Shown here piece by piece: positions 8,292 through 17,690 of a DNA stretch of 64,000 nt. Both the position numbers and the translations under genes were made by a program. Below the pieces are notes generated by a model that saw only the letters and a list, made by a program, of their open reading frames with translations, made no database searches and had not been told where the DNA came from. Source of the DNA: Hymenobacter sp. DG25B (lineage in GTDB: Bacteria; Bacteroidota; Bacteroidia; Cytophagales; Hymenobacteraceae); the NCBI RefSeq assembly GCF_000801315.1, contig NZ_CP010054.1:1922001-1986000 (forward strand), read 5' to 3'. Position 1 is the first letter of the stretch. Every line of letters starts with the position of its first letter.

Positions 8292-11200
8292 ATGAATATC
8301 CGCAAACTGCTGGTCGCCAACCGGGGCGAAATTGCCATTCGTGTACTGCGTGCGGCAACTGAGCTGGGCATTACCACGGTAGCCATTTATACTTACGAGG
8401 ACCGCTACTCCCTGCACCGCTACAAGGCCGATGAAGCCTACCAGGTGGGCCGCGACGACGACCCCCTGAAGCCGTATCTGGACATTGAAGGAATCATCCG
8501 GACGGCCAAGGAGAATGGGGTGGATGCTATTCATCCGGGCTATGGCTTTCTAAGTGAAAATGCCACGCTGGCCCGCCGCTGCGGCGAGGAAGGCATCATT
8601 TTCGTAGGCCCGCGCCCGGAGGTGATGGAGGCCCTGGGTGATAAGGTGGCCGCGAAAAAAGTGGCGGTGCAGTGTCAGGTGCCCATCATTGAAAGCAGCA
8701 TTCAGGACCTGACCACCTTTGAAATTGCGCAGGAAGAAGCCCACCGCATCGGCTACCCCGTGATGCTGAAAGCGGCTTCCGGTGGGGGCGGGCGGGGCAT
8801 GCGCATCATCCGCGACGACGAGCAGATGGAGCGGGGCTTTTACGAGGCTCGTAATGAGGCCCTGAAAGCCTTCGGCGACGACACCGTGTTCCTGGAGAAG
8901 TTTGTGGAGCAGCCCAAGCACATTGAGGTGCAGCTGGTAGCCGATAACCACGGTGGCCTCACGCACCTCTACGAGCGGGACTGCTCCGTGCAGCGCCGCT
9001 ACCAGAAGGTAGTGGAAGTAGCACCCTCGCTCAACCTCCCCGACCACATGCGGGAGCTCCTGTATGAGTATGCCCTGCGCCTGGGCCGGGCCGTGAACTA
9101 CAACAATGTGGGCACCGTGGAATTCCTGGTGAACCCCGAGCACGACCGGATTTACTTTATCGAGGTGAACCCCCGCATTCAGGTAGAGCACACCGTAACC
9201 GAGATGATTACGGGCATCGACCTGATTAAAACCCAGCTGCACATTGCCGACGGCCGCCGCCTCAGCGACCCGGAAATTGGCCTGGGCCCGGACGTAACGC
9301 CGCTCAAAATTGGCTATGCCATTCAGTGCCGCATCACCACCGAAGACCCTGAGCAGGACTTCAAGCCCGATTATGGTACCATTACGGCCTACCGCTCGGC
9401 GGGCGGCTTCGGCATCCGGCTGGACCAGGGCTCGGTGTACACCGGCGTGAAGGTGTCGCCGTTTTTTGACTCCCTGCTGGTAAAGGTTTCCACCCACGCG
9501 CCCACGCTGCAGGGCGCCGCAACCAAGATGGCGCGTACTTTGGATGAGTTCCGGATACGCGGGGTAAGCACCAACATTCAGTTTCTGCAGAACATCATTG
9601 CCAACCCGGTTTTCATGGCCGGCGAGGCTAATGTGGACTTCATTAAGGATCATCAGGAACTGTTCAAATTCAAGCCGCGCCTGGACCGGGCCACCAAGGT
9701 ACTCAGCTTCCTGGGCGACGTCATTGTGAACGGCCACCCCGATGTGCGCGGCCTGGTAGATGCCAGGCGCGAGCTGCGCAAGCCGCGCCTGCCCGAGGTG
9801 AACCTGGCTACCGGCTGGAGCATGGCCCTCGATGCCCATTCTCCCGGAGCACCTGCCGGCAATGGGCAGGCAGTTTCGCGCACGGCCCCCTATCCGCCCG
9901 GCACCAAGCAAAAGCTCACGGAGCTGGGGCCCGAAGGCTTCTCAAAATGGCTGCGCGAAGACCCCAAAATCCACTACACCGATACTACCCTGCGCGATGC
10001 GCACCAGAGCCTGCTGGCCACGCGCATGCGCACCTTCGATATGCTGAAGGTGGCTGAAAGCTACGCCCGTATGCACCCCCAGACGTTTTCCTTGGAATGC
10101 TGGGGCGGCGCTACGTTTGATGTGGCCCTGCGCTTTTTGCACGAAGACCCGTGGGAGCGGCTGGCCAAGCTGCGCCAGGCCGTGCCCAACATTCTGCTGC
10201 AAATGCTCATTCGCGGGGCCAACGGCGTGGGCTACAAAGCCTACCCTGATAACCTCACGGAGCGCTTTGTGCAGCAGGCCGCCGAAACCGGCATCGACGT
10301 GTTTCGCATTTTCGACTCCCTGAACTGGATGCCGGGTATGGAGGCCTGCATTGGGTTTGTGCGCAACAAAACGGACCGTTTGGCCGAGGCCAGCATCTGC
10401 TACACCGGCGACATTCTGAACCCCAAGCGCAACCGCAAGTATTCCCTGGAATACTACCTGCGCCTGGCCAAACAGATTGAGGAAGCCGGCGCGCATATTC
10501 TGTGCATTAAGGATATGGCCGGCCTGCTGAAACCCTACGCGGCCAAGGAGCTGGTTACGGCATTGCGGGACACCGTCAGCCTGCCCATTCACCTGCACAC
10601 CCACGATACGTCTTCCCTGCAGGCCGCCACCTACCTGAAAGCGGTGGAGGCCGGCGTGGATGTGATTGACGTGGCGCTGGGAAGCCTGTCGGGCCTCACC
10701 TCGCAGCCCAACTTCAACTCCGTAGTGGAGATGCTGCGCGGGCAGCCCCGCCACCGCGAGTTCGAGCAACGCTCCCTCAACGAATTCTCCAACTACTGGG
10801 AAGCCGTGCGGGAGCATTACTACCCGTTTGAGTCGGGGCTGAAAGCGGGTACCTCCGAAGTGTTTCAGCACGAAATTCCGGGTGGGCAGTACTCTAACCT
10901 GCGGCCTCAAGCGGCATCTTTGGGCTTGCTGGATAAGTTTGAAACCGTGAAAACCACCTTTGCCGATGTCAACCAGCTATTCGGCGACATTGTGAAAGTA
11001 ACGCCCTCCTCCAAGGTAGTAGGGGATATGGCTTTGTTCCTGGTTTCCAACAACCTGACCACGGCCGATGTGCTGGAGAAAGGCCCCAGCCTAAGCTTCC
11101 CGGAATCGGTGCGGGAGCTGTTCCGCGGGGACATTGGGCAGCCGGAAGGCGGCTGGCCGAAAGACGTGCAAAAGGCTATTCTGAAAGACGAGCAGCCCTT

Positions 11201-11816
11201 CACCGACCGCCCCAACGAGCACCTGGCCCCCATAGACTTTGACGCCGAGTGGCAGAAGTTTGAAGAGAAGTTTGGTCAGCGCGGCAAGTTCACGGATCTG
11301 CTTTCCTGGCTGCTTTACCCCAAAGTGTTTGAGCAGTACTGGGCGCACCTGCAGCAATACGGCGAGGTATCGGTTATTCCCACCCTGGTGTTTTTCTACG
11401 GCCTGCAGCCCGGCGAGGAAACCATTATTGAAATTGCCCGGGGCAAGAGTATCATCGTAGGCCTGCAAAGCATTGGCCCCGTGAATGAGGACGGCTGCCG
11501 CACCATTTTCTTCTCCCTCAACGGCCAGACGCGCAACCTGGAAATCAGAGATACCAGCGTGGAGGTAAAGCGCGTGCTGAACCCCAAGGCCGATAAAGCC
11601 AACCCCCGGCAGATAGGAGCGCCTTTGCAGGGGCTGCTTTCCAAAGTGCTGGTAAAGGATGGCGAAGCCGTGAAGCGCAACGCCCCGCTGTTCATTATTG
11701 AAGCCATGAAAATGGAAACCACCATTACTGCTTCAGAAGATACCACGGTGCAGGCCGTCAATCTGCCCGAAGGTACCTTGGTGCACGCCGATGACCTGGT
11801 AGTGACGCTGAGCTAA
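8292..11816 (+). CDS. pyc: Pyruvate carboxylase
   Basis: A single-chain pyruvate carboxylase of 1174 residues, close to the usual 1150. Domains in order: biotin carboxylase (about 1-460; MNIRKLLVANRGEIAIR, ATP-grasp GGGGRGM, and EVNPRIQVEHTVTE), carboxyltransferase (about 555-850; DTTLRDAHQSLLATRMR, IHLHTHDTS metal ligands), the conserved PYC/OADA domain, and a C-terminal biotinyl domain with the biotinylated Lys1140 in EAMKMET. It carboxylates pyruvate to oxaloacetate, replenishing the TCA cycle. The ATG at 8292 fits the family N-terminus better than the upstream in-frame start. It is monocistronic with a strong terminator, and transcribed divergently from the SDR gene. Confidence 0.97.
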   Translation: MNIRKLLVANRGEIAIRVLRAATELGITTVAIYTYEDRYSLHRYKADEAYQVGRDDDPLKPYLDIEGIIRTAKENGVDAIHPGYGFLSENATLARRCGEEGIIFVGPRPEVMEALGDKVAAKKVAVQCQVPIIESSIQDLTTFEIAQEEAHRIGYPVMLKAASGGGGRGMRIIRDDEQMERGFYEARNEALKAFGDDTVFLEKFVEQPKHIEVQLVADNHGGLTHLYERDCSVQRRYQKVVEVAPSLNLPDHMRELLYEYALRLGRAVNYNNVGTVEFLVNPEHDRIYFIEVNPRIQVEHTVTEMITGIDLIKTQLHIADGRRLSDPEIGLGPDVTPLKIGYAIQCRITTEDPEQDFKPDYGTITAYRSAGGFGIRLDQGSVYTGVKVSPFFDSLLVKVSTHAPTLQGAATKMARTLDEFRIRGVSTNIQFLQNIIANPVFMAGEANVDFIKDHQELFKFKPRLDRATKVLSFLGDVIVNGHPDVRGLVDARRELRKPRLPEVNLATGWSMALDAHSPGAPAGNGQAVSRTAPYPPGTKQKLTELGPEGFSKWLREDPKIHYTDTTLRDAHQSLLATRMRTFDMLKVAESYARMHPQTFSLECWGGATFDVALRFLHEDPWERLAKLRQAVPNILLQMLIRGANGVGYKAYPDNLTERFVQQAAETGIDVFRIFDSLNWMPGMEACIGFVRNKTDRLAEASICYTGDILNPKRNRKYSLEYYLRLAKQIEEAGAHILCIKDMAGLLKPYAAKELVTALRDTVSLPIHLHTHDTSSLQAATYLKAVEAGVDVIDVALGSLSGLTSQPNFNSVVEMLRGQPRHREFEQRSLNEFSNYWEAVREHYYPFESGLKAGTSEVFQHEIPGGQYSNLRPQAASLGLLDKFETVKTTFADVNQLFGDIVKVTPSSKVVGDMALFLVSNNLTTADVLEKGPSLSFPESVRELFRGDIGQPEGGWPKDVQKAILKDEQPFTDRPNEHLAPIDFDAEWQKFEEKFGQRGKFTDLLSWLLYPKVFEQYWAHLQQYGEVSVIPTLVFFYGLQPGEETIIEIARGKSIIVGLQSIGPVNEDGCRTIFFSLNGQTRNLEIRDTSVEVKRVLNPKADKANPRQIGAPLQGLLSKVLVKDGEAVKRNAPLFIIEAMKMETTITASEDTTVQAVNLPEGTLVHADDLVVTLS

Positions 11817-11839
11817 GTAAGAAGTGAAAACTGCTGCCA

Positions 11840-11887
11840 GACCTCATCGGTCAACCTAAGTTAGGTTGACCGATGAGGTCTTGTTTT
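11840..11887 (+). terminator. Rho-independent terminator of pyc
   Basis: A perfect 20-bp inverted repeat (arms 11840-11859 and 11861-11880) is followed by TTGTTTT. It lies 24 nt after the pyc stop codon. Confidence 0.85.
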
Positions 11888-11958
11888 GCCGGAATTTTAC
11901 GTACTTACTGTGCTTAAATCTTAGCGCAAGGCAGTTGAAAGCATCATTTCTCCGTGTT

Positions 11959-12732
11959 ATGAAGAAGTTTATTGGAGCTGGTTTCCCGAAACTGGTGGGT
12001 AGTGTAGCCCTTTTGCTGGTGGCCCTTCCATCGGCCTGGGCCCAGCAGGCATCCAGTAACCCCCTGGCTGAGCAGGAAAACCTGCGCGTGCTGGGCGCAA
12101 ACGGCCTCAACAATATCGTGATGGTGAAAAACACGCTATATGAGGGCGTGCGAGGAACCCCCTATTTTTTGCCGGCTTGGAGCACAGGTGATATTCTGCT
12201 TTCTACTAAGCAGCGCGTAGTCAACGTGCCCCTGAAGTATGATGTGTACAGCCACCAGATTATGGCGCGGCGCTCTAAAGGTGACTCTATTTGGGTAGAT
12301 CAGGGGCGTATTGTGGAGTTTACGCTGAATGATGACCGGGCTTTGCCGGGCCAGCCGGCCAGGCACCTTTTTCGCCTTTTCACCAATTTACCCAACCAGC
12401 CCAACCGGCCGGAGTTCCTGGAAGTGCTGCATCCCTCCGGGCCATATGTGCTGTTGAAACGTCCGGTAAAGACGCTGCAAAAAGCAAGCACGCAGCAGGC
12501 CTACAGTGCTGACCGCCCTTATGATGAGTTTATTGATGCGCCGGAGTATTATCTGCTGAACCCCCAGGGAACCCTGACGCTGGTAAAGCCCTCCCAAAAA
12601 GCGCTACTAGCGGCAGTGCCCGCCGAATGGGCAGAACCACTACGTGCCCAGTTGAAAAAAGCCAGCCTCCGCACCGAGGACGACTTATTCAACGCCGTGT
12701 CACAGCTAAATCTACTGGTCTCAAAAAAATAA
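11959..12732 (+). CDS. Secreted protein of unknown function
   Basis: 257 residues beginning with a signal peptide (MKKFIGAGFPKLVGSVALLLVALPSAWA-Q). The mature part is soluble, mixed alpha/beta, with no family that I recognise. It has a FLPAWSTGDILL segment and a repeated theme of short beta strands (VNVPLKYDVYSHQIMARR), with a lysine-rich C-terminal helix. The start at ATG 11959 places the signal peptide at the N-terminus; a longer frame would run back into the pyc terminator. It is monocistronic, with its own terminator. Function not assigned. Confidence 0.7.
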   Translation: MKKFIGAGFPKLVGSVALLLVALPSAWAQQASSNPLAEQENLRVLGANGLNNIVMVKNTLYEGVRGTPYFLPAWSTGDILLSTKQRVVNVPLKYDVYSHQIMARRSKGDSIWVDQGRIVEFTLNDDRALPGQPARHLFRLFTNLPNQPNRPEFLEVLHPSGPYVLLKRPVKTLQKASTQQAYSADRPYDEFIDAPEYYLLNPQGTLTLVKPSQKALLAAVPAEWAEPLRAQLKKASLRTEDDLFNAVSQLNLLVSKK

Positions 12733-12756
12733 TAAAATCCGGCCGTCAGCTCCTCC

Positions 12757-12796
12757 AAACAGACCCCGCTGGCAAGTGCTGGCGGGGTCTGTTTTT
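12757..12796 (+). terminator. Rho-independent terminator
   Basis: 13-bp arms 12757-12769 and 12782-12794 (AAACAGACCCCGC and its complement) followed by TTTTT. It closes the secreted-protein gene ending at 12732. The 225 nt from there to 13021 hold no visible gene. Confidence 0.8.
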
Positions 12797-13021
12797 GCCA
12801 ATTGTTAGGAATAGGCCTGCTGTTGCATTATCAAAGGAAGATGTTTCCCGGTCAAAGTGCGGAGTCAGACCGATAAACGCCTGGTTATGCTGGAAATAGT
12901 TTGACTATAGAATTCAACTGCCATTTTCACCGGCGCGGGAATAGGAATTGCGGGCGCTGATAAAAAAGGACAATGCCGCTATTTAGAACAACTTCCTGCG
13001 TCAAAATATCTACCTTGTGTT

Positions 13022-14356
13022 ATGAAATCCATTATTTTCATAGTTGTATTGGCGTGTTCTGCTTTCACCGGGCTGGGACAGAAAAAAGCCAAGGCCAGTG
13101 AAGCGGCCGCTATTTCGGCGGCTACGGTAGAGCGGGTGGCCAAAACGCTGGCTGCCGATGCAATGCAGGGTCGGGCCGGGCAAGTGGGCGGCGTACTGGC
13201 GGCCAAATTTCTGGCGGCGGAATTCAACCGGATTGGCCTGGATAAATTTCCCGGCCTCACTTCCTTCGAGCAAACCTTCACGGCCTACGAAACCCGAACC
13301 ACCGCGCTGTATGTAATGCTGAACAATGTGCCGGTGGCCAAGGAGAAAACTGTTCTGGTAACGGGCCAGCCGCACCTGAACTGGGCCGAGGATGATGACC
13401 CTGCGCCCCGCGTAATTGTGCTGGGGGCAGAAGCTAACTTTAACAAGGCAATTAGGCCCCTCCTGGAGCCCACTGAAAACACCGTTGTCTTCATTGACCC
13501 GGCCCACCAGGAAGCCTTTACCAGGCTCAGCCGCCACTTGCAAGGCGGGCAGCTGCAGTCCCAGAAGCCCGGCCCCTTCTCTACGGTACTGGCGGTAGTA
13601 GCGGTAGGCAATAATCCTATTCATTACCGCATAGCGGCCAACACAACGGTGCGGCCCGTGGAGATGCGCAACGTGGTTGGCGTTTTACCGGGCCAAAACC
13701 CGGAGCGGGCCGAAGAAACGGTAGTATTCTCTGCCCACTACGACCACCTGGGTTTTCTACCGGCCGTGGCCGGCGACTCTATTGCCAATGGCGCCGATGA
13801 CGATGCCAGCGGCACTTCTGCCGTGGTAGCGCTGGCTGAGTATTTCAAGAAGAAAAACGATAATGCCCGTACGCTGGTGTTTGTGGCGTTTACCGCCGAG
13901 GAAATAGGCGGCTTTGGCTCCCAATACTTTTCCCGGCAACTTCCTCCTCAGAAGGTAGCCGCCATGTTTAACATTGAAATGATAGGCAAGCCCGCCAAGT
14001 TTGGGCCCAAAACAGCCTTTATAACCGGGTACGATAAGTCGGACTTTGGCAAAATACTGCAGCGCAATCTGGCTGGCAGCCCCTTCCGCTTCGAGCCCGA
14101 CCCATACCCAGAGCAGCAACTGTTCTACCGCTCCGATAATGCCACACTGGCCCGCTTAGGCGTACCGGCCCACACCATCAGCACCGACCAGATTCCTACC
14201 GACAAACTCTACCACACGGTAGATGACGAAGTAGAAAGCCTGGACCTGAAAAATATGGCGGCGGTAATTTCAGCCATTGCGGAAAGCGCTACCAGTATCG
14301 TAGCCGGGCAGGATACCCCCACGCGCATTACCAACGCGGGTAGTATAGTACGGTAG
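13022..14356 (+). CDS. Secreted M28-family zinc aminopeptidase
   Basis: 444 residues with a signal peptide (MKSIIFIVVLACSAFTGLG-Q) and the M28 co-catalytic zinc site: His in FSAHYDHLG, Asp in NGADDDASG, Glu pair in FTAEEIGGFGS, acidic ligand in NIEMIG and His in KLYHTVDDE. The family removes N-terminal amino acids from peptides in the periplasm or outside the cell, feeding peptide uptake. A protease-associated-like region lies between residues 100 and 200. A TACCTTGT element 4 nt upstream of the ATG resembles a -7 box but is too close to be convincing. It converges with a small secreted-protein gene. Confidence 0.88.
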   Translation: MKSIIFIVVLACSAFTGLGQKKAKASEAAAISAATVERVAKTLAADAMQGRAGQVGGVLAAKFLAAEFNRIGLDKFPGLTSFEQTFTAYETRTTALYVMLNNVPVAKEKTVLVTGQPHLNWAEDDDPAPRVIVLGAEANFNKAIRPLLEPTENTVVFIDPAHQEAFTRLSRHLQGGQLQSQKPGPFSTVLAVVAVGNNPIHYRIAANTTVRPVEMRNVVGVLPGQNPERAEETVVFSAHYDHLGFLPAVAGDSIANGADDDASGTSAVVALAEYFKKKNDNARTLVFVAFTAEEIGGFGSQYFSRQLPPQKVAAMFNIEMIGKPAKFGPKTAFITGYDKSDFGKILQRNLAGSPFRFEPDPYPEQQLFYRSDNATLARLGVPAHTISTDQIPTDKLYHTVDDEVESLDLKNMAAVISAIAESATSIVAGQDTPTRITNAGSIVR

Positions 14357-14369
14357 CTTCCTGATTAGC

Positions 14370-14672
14370 TTAACGAGGTATCCCGGGCTGACTGCCGGCC
14401 GGGGCAGAAAGGGGCATGTCTTTTCTTTCCGTGGCCTGCATCTGTTCCCGCGTCGACAGGTTCTCACTGCTGTCCGACAAGCCTCCTTCGAGCAGCGTTT
14501 CCAGCTTAACTCCGGCAATAGCATTGGCTAATACCCGGGGCATAGCCGGTTCCGGGTCGCCGAGGCCGGTAATGGTGCGGGAAGGATTATCGGGTTTAGA
14601 CTGCGCCCGCAGCGTAGCATGCGCTGCTAATAGGAGGGAGAATAGTAATAGGAGGCGGTAAATAGTTTTCAT
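14370..14672 (-). CDS. Small secreted protein, unknown function
   Basis: 100 residues with a clear signal peptide (MKTIYRLLLLFSLLLAAHATLRA-Q) followed by about 75 hydrophilic residues with no recognised domain. No cysteine is present. It ends 13 nt from the convergent M28 peptidase gene. It could be a periplasmic structural or stress protein, but nothing in the sequence decides this. Confidence 0.55.
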   Translation of the reverse strand: MKTIYRLLLLFSLLLAAHATLRAQSKPDNPSRTITGLGDPEPAMPRVLANAIAGVKLETLLEGGLSDSSENLSTREQMQATERKDMPLSAPAGSQPGIPR

Positions 14673-14789
14673 TACTTAGTTTGGTAACTATTATAGAATT
14701 GATAAAACAAAACTATGGATACTGTCGAGTATATCCTAATAATTTGTCCTAAAGGAAGAATTATTTTTATATAATTTATAAAAGCAAAA

Positions 14790-14816
14790 AGCTCCTATGG
14801 CAAAGCCATAGGAGCT
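14790..14816 (-). terminator. Rho-independent terminator of the outer-membrane protein gene
   Basis: 12-bp arms (14790-14801, 14805-14816) with an AAA loop. On the minus strand a TTTTTGCTTTTA tract follows, as expected for the gene ending at 14852. Confidence 0.85.
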
Positions 14817-14851
14817 GGAAAAAGCGCTAAAAATGCAATGCCTGTGCAGGC

Positions 14852-15670
14852 TTAGTAAGGCAGGCGCAGGCTCATACCGGCACCCAGCTGCAGGCCACCG
14901 CTGGGGGCGTTAAACTGATGGCCGGCGTTGGCATCTATCCGGAAACCGGGCACAGGGCGCCAGTAAACGCCGGTAGTTACGCCCGGCTGCCAGGTTTGGC
15001 GGCCCAGCACATAGGCCTCGGAAAAGAAGCCGAAATGGTTGCTCAGGGGGCCATTTAAAGCCAGCGAGCCAATATACTGTCCGCGTTTGGTGTCCTCGGC
15101 CCGAAAACCTTTCTGGGTGAAACCAAAGTTGCCTTCTAAACCATATCGGTCGCCTATCATCTGTGAAATTAATAGGCGGGCCGAGGGCTCATAGGTTTTG
15201 GCAGGAAAGGAGGCGTCGCCATTGCGGAGCGTCATTTCGGCCAGTACTACCACTTGGGAGCGGGCATTCTGCACTGTGGAGGCCAAAAACTTAGCACCTA
15301 CGGTAAGGGGAGCAAAGCCTGCCACGGCGGGAGTAGTAGGGGTTTCCAGGCTGGAAGAGCGGGGCTGGGCATGCAGATAGTTCTGCGTGGCCCGCAACTC
15401 AATATGGTTAAAGAAACCTACCCGCAGGGTGGCCGAAGACATAGTCCGGCTGGCCCCAAAACGCCCGGACGCCGGAAGCTGATTAATGCCGGCATCCAGC
15501 TGCACCTGGCCCGGGTAAAGCATGTTAGTAGTGATGGTGACACCCGGCCGGTCTGGGCGGATGTTTCGCACAAATGGCGAGTCGGTTAATTCGTCGCCCG
15601 ATGTTTGGGCCAAGGTGCGGGTAGCGGTGCCTATGAGCACGGCCAGCCCCAGCAGAATGGTCTTACGCAT
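14852..15670 (-). CDS. Outer-membrane transporter-like protein (phenol MetA-like family)
   Basis: 272 residues with a signal peptide (MRKTILLGLAVLIGTATRTLA-Q). A conserved start of the mature region (IRPDRPGVTITTNMLYPGQVQLDAG) matches the MetA-pathway/transporter family often annotated as outer-membrane beta-barrels. The rest is alternating aromatic/polar strands ending in an aromatic residue (SLRLPY), typical of barrel insertion. The substrate is unknown. The gene has its own terminator, and a further terminator separates it from the upstream minus-strand gene. Confidence 0.7.
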   Translation of the reverse strand: MRKTILLGLAVLIGTATRTLAQTSGDELTDSPFVRNIRPDRPGVTITTNMLYPGQVQLDAGINQLPASGRFGASRTMSSATLRVGFFNHIELRATQNYLHAQPRSSSLETPTTPAVAGFAPLTVGAKFLASTVQNARSQVVVLAEMTLRNGDASFPAKTYEPSARLLISQMIGDRYGLEGNFGFTQKGFRAEDTKRGQYIGSLALNGPLSNHFGFFSEAYVLGRQTWQPGVTTGVYWRPVPGFRIDANAGHQFNAPSGGLQLGAGMSLRLPY

Positions 15671-15824
15671 GAAGACCGGACACCTAAATGGCTCCTTAAG
15701 TTCAGTTGGGTACGTGCAAAACTCTGGCTTTACGGCAGCGCAGAAGCTAAGGTTTCAAAAAAGGGTCTATTTTTTTCTGACAATGGGTTCGGTTTTTCCA
15801 AAATCAATTCTTCTTAACAATAAA

Positions 15825-15863
15825 GCTACTACCCTGAATGAAAGCTCCGTTCAGGGTAGTGGC
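15825..15863 (-). terminator. Rho-independent terminator of small ORF 15890-16099
   Basis: Arms ACTACCCTGAA and its complement (15828-15838, 15850-15860), extended by a G-U and two more pairs. It is followed on the minus strand by TTTATTGTT. Confidence 0.7.
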
Positions 15864-15889
15864 TGGGAAATCGGGCCACAGGTGACCAG

Positions 15890-16099
15890 CTACATACTGG
15901 AAGACTCAGCTTTGTTGGCGAAGCGCTGCAGAATAAACTCTGCATCGTCAGGGATGCCCGTGAGCAGGCGGCGCTCCGCGGCATCGCACCAGTTGCGCAA
16001 CAGGGAGGGGTCGTTGCGCTGGTAGCGCAGCCGCTCGGGGTGCATGGCCAGCCACGTATTCACATAGTTGTGGGCCTGCTGATAGGTGAAAGGTTGCAT
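15890..16099 (-). CDS. Small conserved-looking protein, unknown function
   Basis: 69 residues beginning MQPFTYQQAHNYVNTWLAMHPERL, helical and soluble, with a single Trp-Cys pair in the middle. The ATG at 16099 was preferred because the 41 residues of the longer frame look like non-coding translation. The terminator immediately downstream supports a real transcript. No function is inferred. Confidence 0.5.
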   Translation of the reverse strand: MQPFTYQQAHNYVNTWLAMHPERLRYQRNDPSLLRNWCDAAERRLLTGIPDDAEFILQRFANKAESSSM

Positions 16100-16590
16100 T
16101 TGCGGCCGCCACGGCAGGAAGGTAAGCTGCCCGGCTGGGTATATAAGATACTGATTAATGGTTTTAAAATCAAAGGTTTGTAGCCAGGGTTTCAGCAAAC
16201 AAAAACGAAATAGCAGCAACACTTGAAGCCCCTCAGCTGGTCAGTCCCATTGAACTCAGCTTCAGCCTTAGGGGCAGCTGAGCGCATAGCTCCTCAAATT
16301 ATTTTCAGGGGAGCTGATCTGTTTACTACAGGCCTATTCATGTTCGTCAAAAGCTACAGAGTAACTCGGGTCTGGTAGTCCGTGGAATAGGGTTAGCGGT
16401 CTGGCTTCAGGTTTTTTAAGTCTTCAGTTAGCAGGCACTTAATCTGAAAAGAATATAAAGCCAAGATCATTCCTGGAGTTTAGCCGTACCTGTTTTGCGA
16501 GGCTTAAGTGGAAAGGTATTTCGTGAGCAAATCAAGGCGCAGTAGGCAAGCAATTGTGATTAAATGGATATTAATATGGTTTGTACAGGC
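16100..16590. other. Long intergenic region without a gene
   Basis: About 490 nt between the small minus-strand gene and the promoter of the B12-binding protein. It holds no convincing reading frame. Several short CAGCT-centred inverted repeats cluster at about 16229-16316 and could fold into a compound hairpin. No known RNA family was recognised. Confidence 0.5.
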
Positions 16591-16620
16591 TTTGGAAAAC
16601 GCCATGATTTCGTAATTTTC
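16591..16620 (+). promoter_or_regulatory. Putative promoter of the B12-binding protein gene
   Basis: TTTG at 16591-16594, an 18-nt spacer and TAATTTTC at 16613-16620 fit the Bacteroidota TTTG/TAnnTTTG promoter with one mismatch in the -7 element. The transcript would start almost at the ATG (16626). Confidence 0.45.
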
Positions 16621-16625
16621 GCCGC

Positions 16626-17690
16626 ATGAGTGCCAAGCTTGCCCAAAAAACCGCCCGTACCCTCATCGAAACAACCGATGAAGTAGCGCATGCAGCCTTT
16701 CGTGCTTACCAGGCCGTCGCCGGCCATGCTGCACTGAATGAATCTGAGAAGCTGCCCGAAATCCAGAACCAGATTTACCCCCTGGCCATGGCTATCCAAA
16801 TGGACAGTGCGCCCTTGTTTGATACCCACATTGCGCAATTGCGCAAACAGGACAGTAGCCCTGCCCGCGACCAGGAGCTTATTGCCCAGCTGGTGGCCCT
16901 GAAGCAAGTGCTTTCCCAACGCCTGCCCATCACGGCCTATATTCTGGCCGCCAAATATCTGAACGACGCCATTGGCTACCTGAGTGAGTCGCTGCCCACG
17001 GTGGAGCAACCACTGGTAACTTTTCCCATGCCGGATAACCCGCTGGCTGATCTGGCGCACCGGTACCTGGATACGCTATTGGCTGCCGACCGCCAGGTTG
17101 CTATTCAACTGATTGTGGATGAGGCGCGAAGCGGCACCGATGTGCGCGCTATTTACGAGCATGTATTGATGCCCGTGCAGTGGGAAGTGGGCGAGCGGTG
17201 GCACAGCAGGGCTATTACGGTGGCGCAGGAACACTTCTGCACGGCTACTACCGAGCTGGCTGCTGCCCAGCTGTATCCCTTCCGGCACAGCCAGCCCCGC
17301 AACGGACGCATGGCCGTTGTAACTACCGTGGCCGGCGACCTGCACGGAATGGGAGCCCGGGTTTTAGCCGATTATCTGGAGATGGAGGGGTGGAAAGTTT
17401 ACTACCTGGGCGTAAATACCCCTACCGACAGTCTCCTGAATTTGCTGCAGGACCTGCGACCTGATTTACTGGCTATGGCCGCCTCCATGCCGCAGCACCT
17501 GGCGGTAATCCGCGAGCTGCTGGCTGCCAAAGAGCTGGCTGCCGAATTAAGCCAGATAAAAGTGCTGGTAGGCGGCGCCGCGTTCAGCACCGACCCCGAA
17601 GCCTGGCGGACTACGGGCGCCGATGCCTATGCTGCCACGCCCGCAAAAGCCGTAGAGTGGGCAAAAGCGGTTTTTTCTACTGCTGGTTAG
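16626..17690 (+). CDS. CarH-like cobalamin-binding sensor without a DNA-binding domain
   Basis: 354 residues. The C-terminal half is a B12-binding module like that of CarH/LitR photoreceptors: Trp192 followed at +10/+11 by Glu202-His203 (WHSRAITVAQEH, the motif that caps the upper axial face of adenosylcobalamin), then the base-off histidine His240 in GDLHGMG and a Rossmann B12 domain ending around residue 345. The N-terminal 170 residues are helical with no MerR helix-turn-helix. CarH releases DNA on light-driven loss of the adenosyl group; here the output must be something else, for example a protein partner. It overlaps by 4 nt the end of the convergent TPR gene. Confidence 0.85.
   Translation: MSAKLAQKTARTLIETTDEVAHAAFRAYQAVAGHAALNESEKLPEIQNQIYPLAMAIQMDSAPLFDTHIAQLRKQDSSPARDQELIAQLVALKQVLSQRLPITAYILAAKYLNDAIGYLSESLPTVEQPLVTFPMPDNPLADLAHRYLDTLLAADRQVAIQLIVDEARSGTDVRAIYEHVLMPVQWEVGERWHSRAITVAQEHFCTATTELAAAQLYPFRHSQPRNGRMAVVTTVAGDLHGMGARVLADYLEMEGWKVYYLGVNTPTDSLLNLLQDLRPDLLAMAASMPQHLAVIRELLAAKELAAELSQIKVLVGGAAFSTDPEAWRTTGADAYAATPAKAVEWAKAVFSTAG

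Noticed and set aside
16229..16316. Possible structured RNA in the long gap before the B12-binding gene
   Set aside because: Only short, overlapping CAGCT inverted repeats are present. No known cobalamin riboswitch core or promoter/terminator pair was found, so it was kept only as a note.
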